NCBI RefSeq assembly: GCF_042453785.1
Contig: NC_091668.1
Coordinates: 9,258,001 to 9,322,000 of the forward strand
Origin: Malus domestica
Taxonomy: Eukaryota; Streptophyta; Magnoliopsida; Rosales; Rosaceae
Reading direction: 5' to 3'
Length of the DNA stretch: 64,000 nucleotides
Positions 51,786 to 64,000 of the stretch are shown here, one piece after another. Each line of letters starts with the position of its first letter. The first letter of the stretch is position 1. Both the position numbers and the translations under genes were made by a program. The notes beneath the pieces were generated by a model that saw only the letters and a list, made by a program, of their open reading frames with translations, had not been told where the DNA came from and searched no databases.

Positions 51786-53004
51786 CATAGGTATTTATAG
51801 AGTTTTTGAGTGAATTTTGAGTTAAATAATTTTTTTTAAAATTATTTTAGCCATTGGATTTAAATTTGGGATGTTAGATCTTTTTTTTTACCATTGGATT
51901 TGATCATATTTGATCTCAACCGTTGGATACTATAAATTTATAAATATAAAACAAAAAAATTTAAAAAATTGAACGTGGACCATTGGATCAATCAACGGCC
52001 CATTTAAATTGTGGCCGTGGATTAGAAAAAGGAGTCATTAGGCTCATTAAGAACTTTAGAGAGCCAGGGGACAAGCCCACATTGGTGGGGTTCGGTTGCT
52101 GCAAAGCAAGCACGTGCAAGGGCGTGCGTGGGTGAGGGCTGGGCATTTGGGCTTCACCTTCTGTTTTCCATTCTAACATGTGGGGCACACCACTAACCCA
52201 ACCCACATTTTTGGCCGGAATTTGGTCAAATTTGAGCTTCTAACCCATAGCCCCAAATTGGCCCAAGGGTTGGAAGGAAATTGTTGGGAAGGGGGGGGGA
52301 ATATATGGTAAATTTTAGAACTTACTCCAAGGGTTTGAGTTGGTCTAAGGTCCTCTTTTTGAGGACCTATGAGGACCAAATGTATATTACTCACAAGGTT
52401 ATACTAATTTATATCTGAAGGCTTAAAATGTTTGACAACAAAATAAAGCAAAACAATAAAAATGTGTTTTCTAATGGTTCATTAATTTTAAGTTAGTTAT
52501 ATTTATTAAATTGTCAAATATTTTAAGCATTTTAATATAAACTAATATAATCTTGTTTCCAGTTTCAAAATAATATTGTTTTTACACATTGATCATCCCC
52601 TTTCTTCCATCACCTTTCTTTGTCCATTCTTATCTCGAAGACACAAAGTGAAAAAAAAAAAAACAAAAAACAAAAAAGGGTTGTCACTTAGTATTATGGA
52701 ATATTAGTATTCATCTTCATTTGTAAGTGAAATGTATTAGGTTTGATTATTGCTAAAGATGAATTTGAACCAGATTTAGCACACTTTTCATCTCATAATG
52801 TAGAAAATATCGTTTATTAAAAAAATAAAAAGAGCCCGAAAATACGAGACCTATGATATGGACAAGGGTCATAACACCCTTTTCTGGGCCGACGATTGAG
52901 TTGGGCCTGTTAAAAACATTTTTCATTGTGATCGAAATACAAATGTTACACAATGTGTGTTTTTATATAAATGATGAAAAATTTTATTTTTTTAAATTAT
53001 TAAC

Positions 53005-53048
<44 letters not shown>

Positions 53049-53203
53049 ATCATTAGCCAAAGCTTCTGAGGTGTTCTTTTGAGATTACTGCTTGCTTAAT
53101 GTGATTAGCATTGCATTAGCGTCTGTTTAGGATTACTTGAATTCGCAATTTGGGAATATCTGATGAACTTACTTTGGTTTTTCGCTCCCGCAATTGCGAA
53201 CAG
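51786..53203. other. Intergenic
   Basis: No gene. A (TA)n microsatellite lies at 53010-53044. Any first exon of the SHH1-like gene should be in the last part but was not found. Confidence 0.45.
53010..53044. repeat. (TA)n microsatellite
   Basis: An uninterrupted TA run of about 35 bp, followed by TCTCATCATT. Confidence 0.96.
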
Positions 53204-55490
53204 ACAGAAACAATAGATAAAGTGATGAGGGAATTGGGAGAGCAAGTGCTGGAACGAGAGTTCTGTCAAAGTACTGCAAAAAGTTTTAAGTGAGTTTCAT
53301 TTCATGCTTAGACTTTCGTATCGTATTTGATTGAATCCCTTTCCGAATGATCCTTTCGGACTCTAACTCCTGCTTTGGTGTTTTAGGCCTGTGCAGTCGC
53401 TCTGCAGCTCGTGCTGGGAAACCTATTGTAAAATGGACTGAGGTTAACACTTTCTATCTCTTTTTCTGCTTTTCATTTGATTGCACTTGTTACCGTTGTT
53501 TTTACCATAAGGCGGCATTGATTAATCGTGTCTAAAGCGCTTCTCTGTTGGAATGGTCCTAGTTGCAAAGCTGGTTCGAGAATAGGGTGAAAGAGTCACC
53601 AAACATATGCAGAAATTACCCTTCGAATAACGCACACAAAAGTTCTGAAATACCTAAAGGTGCTTCTCACAAGTACTTGTTGCTTTATGTCTAGGATATA
53701 GTACTATACAAGCTTCTAAGGCTTTTAAAAACTGGTTAAATCAGATTATTGTGTGTTAAACTATTGTACCCAAAAATAGAAAAATAGTGAATGACAGACC
53801 AACCGAGATAATCGAAGCTTTCAACTGTGTTCGTAGTTGTTTAGAGATTTTTTCTTTCTGTTATACGCTAGCCACTAAATGTCATTATAACAAGTTATTT
53901 GAACTGTTTCTGTATCACATAATATCATTCGTAAATCATTTTACCTAAAATTTTGCAAATTTCCGTTGAAAGCAGAAGAAAAGATCCCAGATGTATCAGA
54001 GTTGGAATTTGAGGCAAGGTCATCAAAAGATGGGGCATGGTTAGTATACAAACAAGGATGACTTTGTCATTGAATTTCTCGGTCCCTTTACGTGTGTTCT
54101 TGTTGGATGCATCAGTTTGTCATTATTGCTATCTTGTTGGTTATTAGCATTTTTTTTGTGGCAAAACCTTGGGCCTAATTTGGTGAGCTTAGCAAACTGG
54201 GCGTTTGTTACAAATCATGAAAAGATTGATACGAGGCATTTGGTGAAGGATGTAAGGAAATAGATCCTCATGTACACCTGACTAACCTGTGAATAATACA
54301 AGTTTAATGCCTCGATCGATGTCTATTCAGCCACCTCATTGTTAAGCCAAGAGATAGGACAGAGTTTGAAAGTATAATGAAAACTAAAATATAGTTTCAA
54401 TGCTTGATTTTTCCTATATATTTTGATAGCAACAATCTTCAACTGTGTGCGCCGTTGAATTTATGTTCTGATTGCCTTGATTGTAATTCTTATGGAAAAA
54501 GCTTTTTCTTCAACTGAGTTGAGGTCCAGGCTTCACCTTGAAAGTCATTCTTCAAGTGTAAAATAGCTCTCCAAACTTTATTCTTTCACTCAATTTTCAT
54601 CTCTGGTTCGTTATGCTATATCTGTACGCTTTAACTGACCGTGAACCTCTACATGTTTTGAGACCATGAGACGCTTTCTATCTTTTTCCTCCAATCCTAT
54701 CAGCCCTTCTCCTCTCTCTCCCCGAATCTCTTATATTGCTTTGCAGGTATGATGTTGAAAAGTTCCTTGCTCACAGATTCCTTAGAACGGGCGAAACTGT
54801 AAGTATTTAAATCATAACTTATTGCTCTATCCGTGAATATACTGCTGATCGACACGTTGGTCTGAACTTTGAGTACGTATAAGTCTAACCGGAGAGTTGG
54901 AGACCACTTGGATTTGGAAAACAGCGTACAAAAACCAGACCTAGCCATACATAAGTTCATTAAGTGACCTTTGTCATTTATTAAAGGAAGTTCGTATCAG
55001 ATTTGTCGGATTCGGAGCCGAAGAGGATGAGTGGGTTAATGTGAAAAAAGCAGTGCGGGAGCGCTCCGTGCCACTGGAGCATTCAGAATGTCGTACATTG
55101 AAGGTTGGAGATCATGTCCTCTGCATCCTGGTAATTCCAAAGTTGTAGCATATATTTTGGTGTAAATTAACCGTTAGATCTTTCAAGTTGGTAGCCTCTT
55201 ACATTTTAGTCGTTTCGTTAATGACTAGGAGAGGAGAGATGAAGCAATCTACTACGATTCCCATATTTACAGATATCCAAAGGAAAATGCACGATATAAG
55301 GGGCCGCCGGTGTCTTCACAATCCGGTATAATCCCGACAACTGCGAGGCGAGTATTGCTAATCCTTTTTATTTCCCTTTTTCGATTCAGTCTCGAGCTAC
55401 TTAACCGTTGATCTGATGATGTTTAATGTCCTCCAGGAATGAGTCCGTTTGAGGAGATTGTGTCGTCGCCCAAAACTTTAGATGCTGCAT
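53204..55490 (+). pseudogene. SHH1: SHH1-like gene relic (homeodomain + SAWADEE domain)
   Basis: SHH1 reads H3K9 methylation and recruits RNA polymerase IV for RNA-directed DNA methylation. Exon-like blocks with splice borders lie in order: 53204-53289 (MRELGEQVLEREFCQ), 53387-53442 (AARAGKPIVKWTE), 53563-53659 (QSWFENR, the homeodomain recognition helix), 53976-54039 (SELEFEARSSKDGAW), 54747-54798 (YDVEKFLAHRFLRTGET), 54987-55130 ([40 protein letters not shown]), 55229-~55345 (ERRDEAIYYDSHI, then IQRKMHDIRG, then FTIRYNPDNCE) and 55437-~55480 (VRLRRLCRRPK). Disabling changes: a phase break at the exon 1/2 junction, two frameshifts in 55275-55320, a weak GC donor near 55345, and no start exon. 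It could be a very recently dead duplicate. Confidence 0.85.
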
Positions 55491-55637
55491 GCGTTTTCTC
55501 AAGTTGATTCACTCAACGCCGGCTCAGTTTTGTCTACCTTTTTTGTACTCGAGCTGTGTGAGGGCAAGAGAGACAAGGCATCCTGGATTGTCGATATACG
55601 ACAATCTATGCCGCTTGTGGATTTGGATCATCGGAAC

Positions 55638-56520
55638 TAGAGATGGGCAAATACCCATTGGCTATGGGTAACTACGGTTACCCGTCCATTTAAATTAAAC
55701 AGTTACGATTATGGGTAACCGTTTAGATAAATAAATGGTTATGGGTATAACCGTTTACCCGTGAAATTTAAATGGGCGGTTATGGATATTAACTACGGTT
55801 ATAAACGGGTAACCGTTTACCCATTTATTTTATATATGTAAAACTAACACAAATCATGTTCTCGATCCAATAATACTTAGCACCTAATAAATTAGCAAGA
55901 AATTCATCGGTCATTCTCTCAATAACACTACTACAGGAATTATGATTCTCATCATCAAGGAATTGGCTAAATTAATTTAAATTCCTTGCTCGGATAACCG
56001 TGAAATTGACATAAATGTTTTGATAGAAATGTCTTCTAAACAATTTTTGTAACCCAATAATACTTAGCAAATATTATATTTACCTTCATTGGTAACAGTT
56101 AAAAATATCGTCTGTAAACTATTATTTCAATTATTGGAATGGTATAAGGACTTAAAAAATTAAAATATGGAAATGTATAATGAATGTACTTATAATGGTG
56201 TTTAATTGTCAAAAAAAAAAAATGAATTTTTTTTTTAATTTTCAAGTTGTTAAAAAACATGTAGACGAGTGAAAAAAGGGTAATAGTAAAAAAAAAGATA
56301 AACGGGTTAAAAAGAATAAATGGGTAAACGAGTATTAAACGGTTACGGTTAAATAAGTATGCGGTTATGAGTATGGTTAACCGTTTATAAACGGTTATGG
56401 GTATGGGTATAACCGTTTATGCAATTACCCAACGGGTAAACGGTTATACGGGTATGAGCATAAACGGTTATGGGTAAATTAACTGCGATTACCCGCCCGC
56501 ATAACCATTGCCCATCCCTA
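55638..56520. mobile_element. hAT-type non-autonomous element with 8-bp TSD
   Basis: Ends TAGAGATGGGCAA and TTGCCCATCCCTA are inverted (one mismatch) and flanked by perfect 8-bp duplications ATCGGAAC (55630-55637 and 56521-56528), the hAT signature. The 883-bp interior is built of many copies, in both orientations, of a GGTTATGGGTAACCG/TAACCGTTTA motif and has no coding capacity. It landed just downstream of the SHH1-like relic. Confidence 0.93.
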
Positions 56521-56663
56521 ATCGGAACCCATTTGTTGGTACGTGTGCGAGTCTACACAGTATAGACTAGGGTTCTACATGTATGATCACAGGTATAGAA
56601 GACGATCATTGCATGTCTCGCAGTTCGTAAAATGCTTTTGCATGGAAGTGGTCTTATCTTTTA

Positions 56664-57343
56664 GGGTAAATTGCCATTTGATCCCTTGAATTATTAATCC
56701 AGTTGAAATTGACCTCCTAGATTATTTTTTTGGTAAATTAATTTCCTAAACTATTTGAAACTAGACAATTAACTTTTTGTCGATAGAATTTTATCCACTA
56801 TTTCGTCAAATTCAAGGGCAAACTAGTTTTCCATCATGAATTTTTGCTTGTCAACCATAACCATCAATAAATTTAGGGAGTTTTAACAAAAACCTGCAAT
56901 ATTGTTTACTTTAACGAAAAATTACATTTTTACACTAAAAAGTCAAACTTGATACTATTAACTTTACTTTTTATTTTGTCCTTATCGTTAAAACTTAAAG
57001 TTTTAAAATCATTTTCATTAATTTCCCTATAAAATTATGACATGAATACAAAATAATGTGTAATGACAATATGATTTGATCCGTTATTATGCTATATATT
57101 TTACACATTATTTTATGTTCGTGTGTTACAATTTTATTGGTGGTTACCATTGACAATTAAGAATTGATAATGAAATGACTAATTTTCTCTTGCATTTGAC
57201 GAAATGGTGGACGAAATTTAATAGCAAGGGGTTAATTGACTGATTTTAAATAGTTTAGAAGTTAATTTACCAAAAATAAAATAAAATTCAAAGATCAATT
57301 TCGATTGGGGTAATAGTTCAGGTGGTTAAACCGCAATTTACCC
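56664..57343. mobile_element. Mutator-type MITE with about 150-bp inverted repeats
   Basis: The left end GGGTAAATTGCCATTTGATC and the right end ...CGCAATTTACCC are inverted copies over about 150 bp with moderate divergence. Flanking 9-mers TATCTTTTA (56655-56663) and TATCATTTA (57344-57352) match at 8 of 9 positions. A separate 152-bp MITE is inserted in its centre. No coding capacity. Confidence 0.82.
56876..57027. mobile_element. 152-bp MITE, copy 2, nested in the Mutator-type MITE
   Basis: Same family and length as the element at 44631-44782. It is bordered by TA on both sides (...TTTA|GGG and CCC|TATA). Confidence 0.82.
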
Positions 57344-57352
57344 TATCATTTA

Positions 57353-59507
57353 TTATTGAATTTTCATTCGGGGAAAGCAAAAATAAGCGTACATAGAAAG
57401 GATTTCTAGCAACAAAGCCATCAAGGCAGTGTCATGCATGGAATGTAAAAAGCTTATGAGACGGTATATGCTGCAAAAATAGGTTTTATGACGGCTTTTA
57501 GAACTTTGAAAATTCATATATTTAAAAAGATGACATCAAATACTGCAATTCTTCACTTTGACAGTGGTAAATTCAACCTAGATGCCTCAAGTTCAGCATG
57601 GATATATCATCTGAAAAGGCGAAATCATGACATGGCGGAAATTAGTATGATCGATCAGTTAAAACCAGAAAAATCAGCACCGCAATGCCATGGCTAAGAT
57701 CACTTTAAATCTGCATCTGAAAAGGAAACCAAATGCTTGGAGTTGAAAGGAAGGCTGTATCTGTATTCTGTATGGGTGAAGCACATTTTTCTTATAGATT
57801 CGCATGCACATTGGAAATAATAACATACATGATTTATCAACAAGATTCATTGTTTTTATGGTCTAAACACGAGATGCATTGTTGAAAGCATGTTTTTAGA
57901 GTTTGCGTACCACTAAACTCAATGACTAAAACTACCCATTACAGCTTCCGAACAAAGCCAAGGCTCTTCATTCTTTACCTCTTTATTTCCCTAAAAAAGG
58001 ACCAATGTTTTTTGGCATAAGCAAACGCAGTCATGGTGCAACACTCATTTTTCTGGCTCTTAATCTGCCTGTTACGTTTAACTACGTTCCTTCTAGCACC
58101 TACTATTATTAAGTTTCCCAAGCTGTACCAGTAACCGACTTACAAGCTCATATATGCAACTAGACCGAACTGCAGCAAAATGATGCAGTCACACAAGACA
58201 AAAAGCAGTATGCAATTAGCGTTTAACAATAGTTACCGGGGCAGGGCGAGGGTTGGGTGTTGGGAAGTTATTTAAAGAAAGATGGCTTACCTTGTGTTTG
58301 AAAACTCGCACTTCCACCAATAGCAGCATCACGGATGGATATGCAAGAGCCACCAAGTCCCGCATGCAGCTCAACTTAAATCTATTAGAAACACGAAGAG
58401 AACAGTTTACATCATCTAAAACAATTAAAGAAGGAAAATGAAAGGGACAGGAAGAGAAACCTTACTAACTTGAGTACACACAGAAATACGAGTGATGTGC
58501 AACAGATGATGAATGCCAATCGATAATGAGATCTTTTAGCTACAAAATCAGACACAGAAAATTACAATATAAACTGCAAGAGAGAGATTTGCACAAAATT
58601 TCCTTCGGACATACAACTTACCAATGGGCAAGAAGGCTCCATCTTTCTCGGCATCATAGATCTTATTTATACACTGGTGCAATATAACCTCCCCTACAGC
58701 AGTTCTGCTTCAAAGACCTTGACCAAAATTATCAACTATTTAACCTGTAATACTCATTTATTCACTGGAAATCTAGCATGGTCATAGAGCGCAACTCCTA
58801 TGTGTAATGTACAGATTAAGAAAAGGTCAGAATACATAATCAGCAGTTATAAATAAAAGGACACAAGCATTTGGAAAGTGATCGAGATTAACTAAAAAAT
58901 AAATAAGATGACCACGTAACCATTACACACTGATACTCTGAAGTATACAACTGCTTTCTGTTTAATGGTCAAATTGGGACATCTCATCTTAAAGTCCACA
59001 AAGAAGCTCACCCCTTCAAAATAAAATAAAAAAATAAAAAAAATAAAAAAAATAATAAAATAATAAAATAATAAAAAAAATAAAATAAAATAAAAACTAA
59101 GCACAAACTGAAGGGATAAGAATGTCCAAAATCACAGCTAGTCATAGATGTACGTTCCCATATTCTATCGATAATCAAAACATGACTTGTGCACATTCCT
59201 TCAACCCAAGGAATTATTGCTCGGCAATATACAAACTTTTGCACTATGGGAGCGAATAAACAACTTCCCAGTGAGATATATAATAAGGTCAAAAGATTGA
59301 AGACAGTGCACATGTACTTGTAACAGATGCTATGTTATGGTGGCAATAAAGAAGAGTTAAGCGTACATCAACTCCCAAAATGCCAAGACCAATCAATTTC
59401 CCGTGAGAGGATCTTTTCATTCTGAACAGGCACTACATGGTAAAAGCTGGCTTCCGGCTCATAGAGGTGAATTATCAGAATTCCATCAGCAGCATCTACT
59501 TGCATGT
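57353..59507. other. 3' flank of the MLK kinase gene, no other gene recognised
   Basis: Mostly AT-rich DNA. A run of AAATA/AAATAAAA repeats lies at about 59022-59098. I cannot support any gene here. Confidence 0.5.
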
Positions 59508-62500
59508 TCATGAGACAGTTCTACCGTAGCAAATTGATGCAATATAAAGGTTCTTTCCCCATTTCTCCTGCACAGTTGCCATAGAGAAACTTGAGCTTTC
59601 AGAAAGAAGAATAAAAAGGGAAAGGCAAGCACGAAGAAAATGAGTAATCAAATATTCCACCTTAACATGTGTACTAGGAAAAGCAGAAGTCCGAAGCGTC
59701 TCTTGAGTTTCATCTGCCGGTTTTCTCCTTGGAACACTAAGGACAAAAGCTGCCTGATCCCAAGTTGCTGCAGTTGACGTGATGCGGTAACCATTATCCC
59801 ACCTTCGATGAATGCCTTCACTTGGATAGAGAAAATCTAGTTCCACAACCTAAAATAGCTCATTTCAAGGGAGGCAAAATACAATTATCAGCTATATTTT
59901 CTCCACACCAACGTGCATATCAATAGATAGGATATTTGGTAATCCAAATAAAACCTGTTCAGAAAATCCAGCACCGCGGGACATAACAATAGCCCATCTA
60001 CTCCCAGCAGTTGCCATTGCTGTAACATGAAATCCTTCCCTCCATTTCTTATTAATCCACTTGAAAGGAAATGACTCGCTGACTTTATAGGACTGCTGTA
60101 AGTATTGGGTCCCTGTATAAAGCAATAGAGGACCAGTTAGACATTTAGACTTGCAATGCAGCTCTACAGAACCACAGATGCACAATTAGATTGACAAGGT
60201 AGCTCTACAGAACCACAGATGCTTAGACTAACCTTTAGACATTACAACTAAAGAGCTTCCATTGTTTGCTCCTGCTATCGCACTAATATAGTAATTCTTG
60301 TCCCACTGCTCCATAATCCATTCCTTTAAAACAGAGAAATATTATGATGATGTGTTCATTTAAACAAGAAATAGTCATAATCGTCTATGTACCGTAATCT
60401 AAAAGAGAAAAAAATCCACTGATATAAACAACAATGCTTGTTGCAAGCTGAGTTTCAACGTCATAAGACAACCATTCTTGATATGACGGATCACTAACCT
60501 TATGCAGAAAATATGGAGAGAGTTCATAAACTTGGGCACTGAAGCCAGTGCCAGCATCCATAATAAGAGCCCAAAGATTTGAACAGGAAGCCACACTGCT
60601 AATAAATAACCCATCTTCATTTCCTTTCTCAATGTGCTGGGGGAGCCTCACATCTGCAACATTATAGTGATATCTACAACAAATGAAAACATAAACTTAT
60701 AGGTCAAATTTGAATTTATAAATTCCAGTGTAAGAATTCTAAGGATATACAAATTCTAAGGATATACCTTTGCTTCATAGGCCTACGAGCATTGTATACA
60801 CTAATCCATTGGGTTGCAGGCATCCCCATACGAATCTTCTTATTTGGTTGCTCATCATCCTCTTCCTCCATGGTCAATCTTGCTCTCTTTTGTCCAACTT
60901 GGCATATAAGCTTTCCAATGCAAGAAGTATAAGTTAGCTGAACTCCAAATGAAGATCTATAACTAACATCCATAAAACATAGTCTGCATAGATGCAAGAA
61001 CATTCAAAATACCTTCTGAGCACCATCAGTATTTATTGGCCTGACATCTGGGTTTGGGCCAACAATTCCATCAAAAAGGGATATATACTTTGCATAGTTT
61101 GGTTCTTCGTCAAACTTCAAATTCACCACATACTCAACAAATTGTCGGAATGGCTGAGGGCAGAGGCAACACAAAGTTTCTGGGGAAGTGGCCATCTTTT
61201 TCTTGCAGACAAGAAATCCTTTATTTTCCCCCTAAAAAATATAGTGTATTTGTGTTAGAATGGCATACATAATCAGATACAAGCATAAGCATACACAAAT
61301 TTTGAAATTATCAACCTGATATCCTTGCCATGGCAACCGACCACGAAGAAGAAATATCAGGGTGTAAGCTAGAGATTCCAAGTCATCTCTCCTGCTACCA
61401 GTTCTACCAAGATGAGCATGCACACTAGCATACCGCACCGTTCCCCTGCAGCACATTAATGATCAGTATACCAATAAGTAAAATCTCTTTGTGTTTTTGG
61501 ATTACTTGCAAAGATCGTCATATTTACAGTCAAATAATTAATCAATGTTTATTTCACCTGAAAACATCTGGACGTTGATCATAGTCGACATGCAGACCAG
61601 TCGAATCTCGCCACCTGGTGGCTGTCACGTAAAAACAGGCAATGAGATGACAACGCATTAGGTAAATTAACTTGACAAGTGATTTCAGCTGTAAGGAGAT
61701 TCTATAACAATGACTTACCTAGTCCAAGGTCAACAAGAAACAGCTTCTTCTCCTCAGCAGTTCCAGGGGGGCCAAGCAAAAAGTTCTCAGGTTTTACATC
61801 CCCATGTACATAACTGTCATCAACATCATCACAGAGATTATGAAGCCAGGTACATTGCAATCTATAACTATATTGAAAGAAATTCTGAAATAAAATATCA
61901 CCCTCTAGAGTGCATCTTCTCCAATATGGATATTCCCTCAATGGCAATACATGCAACCATTTCAATTGACATCCTGAAATTTAAAAGGTAGGAGTGTCAG
62001 ATAGGCAGACAGTGTTAAGTGTTGCAAGCAAACAGTAAGGTGAAAAATGAAAATCTTTTTAACAGGGTTGACATTTTCATTATAAAGACAGGAAGAACTT
62101 ACGTGTGCGAGCTGTTATTCCAGACATCCCACAAACTAGGCCCAAGCATATCCATCACCTGTATACCGAGTAGGGTTGATTTATAATTCTGAAACTACGC
62201 TAATTAGGAACTACACCTAAAATGAAATTTAAGCAAACAACTCATACCATGATATAGTAGTCAGCTTGCCGACCCTTATAATGAACCCTTGGCACCCCAT
62301 GACTACCGCCAAGTGCACTGGATAGACATACGATTAAGTGGGTCACAATACAAGACAGTGAGGGTGAGAAAGTGATATCTATCCATCAAACATATTACAA
62401 GAGAAAAGGGAGCCTCTTACTTGTAAATCTGCCATTCATGAGGTGGACCATAATTACATCCTTTGCTACTTCTATGCTCAAATTTCAAAGCAACCTAGAT

Positions 62501-63538
62501 GAAACAGATATGTTAATACAAACCCGACATAACACTTGTTTTCTTTCCAGAAAACAGATTATTCAATGATGTTACGCCACAAGGGGACATAAAAAAGATG
62601 ACTGCACACCTCAACAGCTCCAGGGCCGGCCCCCATGCGTCGACCAACATATACTTGACCAAAGCCTCCTTTCCCCAATTTCTTCTCTATTTTGTATACC
62701 GGGGAACCACCAACCTGGACCTGTTGTCAATAAATCCGGGAACGAACAAAATTGTCAAAAAGAATACAATGAAATGCTAATCAAATATTTCCCAGCTGAA
62801 GCACATACTATTACGAAGCAAACTGCATTTTGCTGCCACTTCCCCACTCACAAAGAGTTCATTGCCCACTTAAGTAAATGAAAAACAGATATACAAATAC
62901 CACATTCCCCCCCATCCCACTCGAAATAAGAACAGCGAATGCGAGACTTTCAAGACCTTCCTCAAAGTTAATAGCTTATACGACTTAAACGTGGAAATAA
63001 AGACTGAGACTTTGAATGGAACAAACAAAATACACAAAAAGTCTCTCTTTTTCTCCTTCCCTCAGCCCACACATGATCCAAACAAAAACCCAACAAAAAA
63101 AAAATTGAAAAAAAAATCAAAGAATAATATTTAGATATAATTTTTTTTTAAATAAAGTGAAATGGAATGCAGGCAGTGAACAAAAAGAGTGACCTTCTCG
63201 GGAATAGGAGCTGCGCCCTCATCGTCAGCTCCGGGACCCTTATCGCCACTGCGGCCGCCGCTATCGTACTCGTCCATGGCTCTCTCACCAGCCTCCTCCT
63301 TAAACGACCTCTTTTCAATCACCGGACCACCCTCGGCCCTCCTACGCTTGCCGGCACCAGCTACCTTCTTTTCCTTCTGATTATTAATCTGTTTCTTCTT
63401 CTGATTATTATTATTCTTCTTGTTCTGCCGAGTCCGTACAGTCGCCTTCCGGGGCGGGGTCTTGATGATCGGGTGCGGGTTTCGGTTCGGGTCAGGGTTA
63501 TCGGGCGCCCGGTTTCTCCGTGGTCGCAGCTCAGGCAT
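59508..63538 (-). CDS. MLK: MUT9-like / photoregulatory protein kinase (casein-kinase-1-like), with an apparent 1-base insertion
   Basis: Nuclear Ser/Thr kinase; in Arabidopsis the family acts on histone H3 and on photoreceptor and clock proteins. Sixteen minus-strand exons: 63538-63194, 62720-62610, 62494-62421, 62317-62248, 62158-62103, 61973-61902, 61813-61719, 61622-61558, 61445-61316, 61231-61013, 60910-60768, 60673-60499, 60323-60233, 60112-59955, 59849-59661, 59567-59508. A basic disordered N-terminus (1-115) starts [10 protein letters not shown]. The kinase domain has [15 protein letters not shown] (129-143), VALK Lys156, HGDVKPEN (Asp248), and DLGLA in place of DFG (271). The conserved C-terminal region includes [47 protein letters not shown] and [12 protein letters not shown]. 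Total is 2,053 nt, one more than a multiple of three: exon 8 ends GTTTTCCAG where family phase needs GTTTTCAG. Read literally this truncates the kinase. Without the extra base the protein is 683 residues, the normal size. Confidence 0.93.
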
Positions 63539-64000
63539 GGTAAGGGCGGTGGCGGTGGTCCATGAAGAGCGAGAAGCGCGCCTTATCGGGAAGATTCATG
63601 AAGCTTTTAGAACCATCGGCGGAAGAAATCGATCAGTGTGGATTGCTTAGACGGACAGAGAGAAAGAGGGAAATAGAGAGTGTGTAGAGAGAGAAAATTA
63701 GGGTTTGGGAGAGAGAGAATTTTGGAGATCTGTGGAGGGAAATCAAATGGAAACGCAGGAGGAAGGAGAAGAAGGGAATCTAGATTTTTTTCAGAGCGGA
63801 GAGAAAGAGACAGAAGCTATGAACAGATGGAGATGTAAATTCGTAAATTTGATTTCTATATTTTTTTGTTTTTGTTTTTTTCATATAATATTTAATTAGT
63901 TGAGATTTTGAAATTAAAAATGGTGATCAACTAACTTTTTTTTTTTTTTGGGACAAGAAATTGGAATGTATTTTCATTTTATATTTTTGTTATTAATTGA
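63539..64000 (-). other. Promoter/5' leader region of the MLK gene
   Basis: Contains GAGAGAGAGA-rich leader sequence (about 63655-63720), frequent in plant 5' leaders, then AT-rich promoter DNA. No clear TATA box, consistent with a housekeeping-type promoter. Confidence 0.4.

Noticed and set aside
63167-63565. Plus-strand frame of 132 residues opposite the MLK N-terminus
   Set aside because: Shadow of exon 1 of the kinase gene, whose codon phase and family resemblance are clear.

Overview
The window is plant nuclear DNA. It has AT-rich intergenic DNA, short GT-AG introns, plant-specific hormone-signalling genes and a dense, nested load of transposons. Gene and repeat types point to a woody rosid, most likely Rosaceae (apple/pear-like). 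That last step rests on remembered repeat families and was not searched.

Layout: 1-8.4 kb holds no intact gene. It contains a palindromic Mutator-type foldback element (2064-3200) and one relic exon of an RFI2-like RING protein (4725-4894). At 8.4-14.6 kb two hormone-signalling genes lie on the minus strand: an Aux/IAA repressor (auxin) and an AHP histidine phosphotransfer protein (cytokinin), about 2.9 kb apart. At 14.8-30.3 kb is a repeat-rich block: a tRNA-derived SINE, MITEs, a dead MULE transposase split by a Harbinger-type element carrying a kinase fragment, a 2.3 kb solo LTR with exact 5-bp target duplication, a 44-bp RTE-LINE tail insertion, a 226-bp tandem repeat and a second Harbinger-type element.

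At 30.4-39.4 kb two genes converge: a cereblon-type LON/CULT protein (+), with an in-frame TAG at codon 170, and a 19-exon NADP-malic enzyme (-) whose 593-residue reading frame is intact. At 39.5-53.2 kb there is no host gene. This stretch holds two RTE-type LINE copies on either side of a 3.6 kb repeat-derived segment with 63-65-bp arrays and a 224-residue coiled-coil ORF. At 53.2-57.4 kb lies a decayed SHH1-like (homeodomain plus SAWADEE) gene followed by a hAT element with perfect 8-bp TSD and a Mutator-type MITE with a smaller MITE inside. At 59.5-63.5 kb a 16-exon MUT9-like/PPK (casein-kinase-1-like) gene runs on the minus strand; its reading frame is broken by one extra base at an exon end.

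The host genes are independent single transcription units with no operon-like organisation. Two otherwise well-conserved genes (cereblon, MLK kinase) each carry exactly one disabling lesion, so either real allelic damage or base-call errors must be considered. Exon coordinates were derived by hand from splice sites, codon phase and family resemblance.
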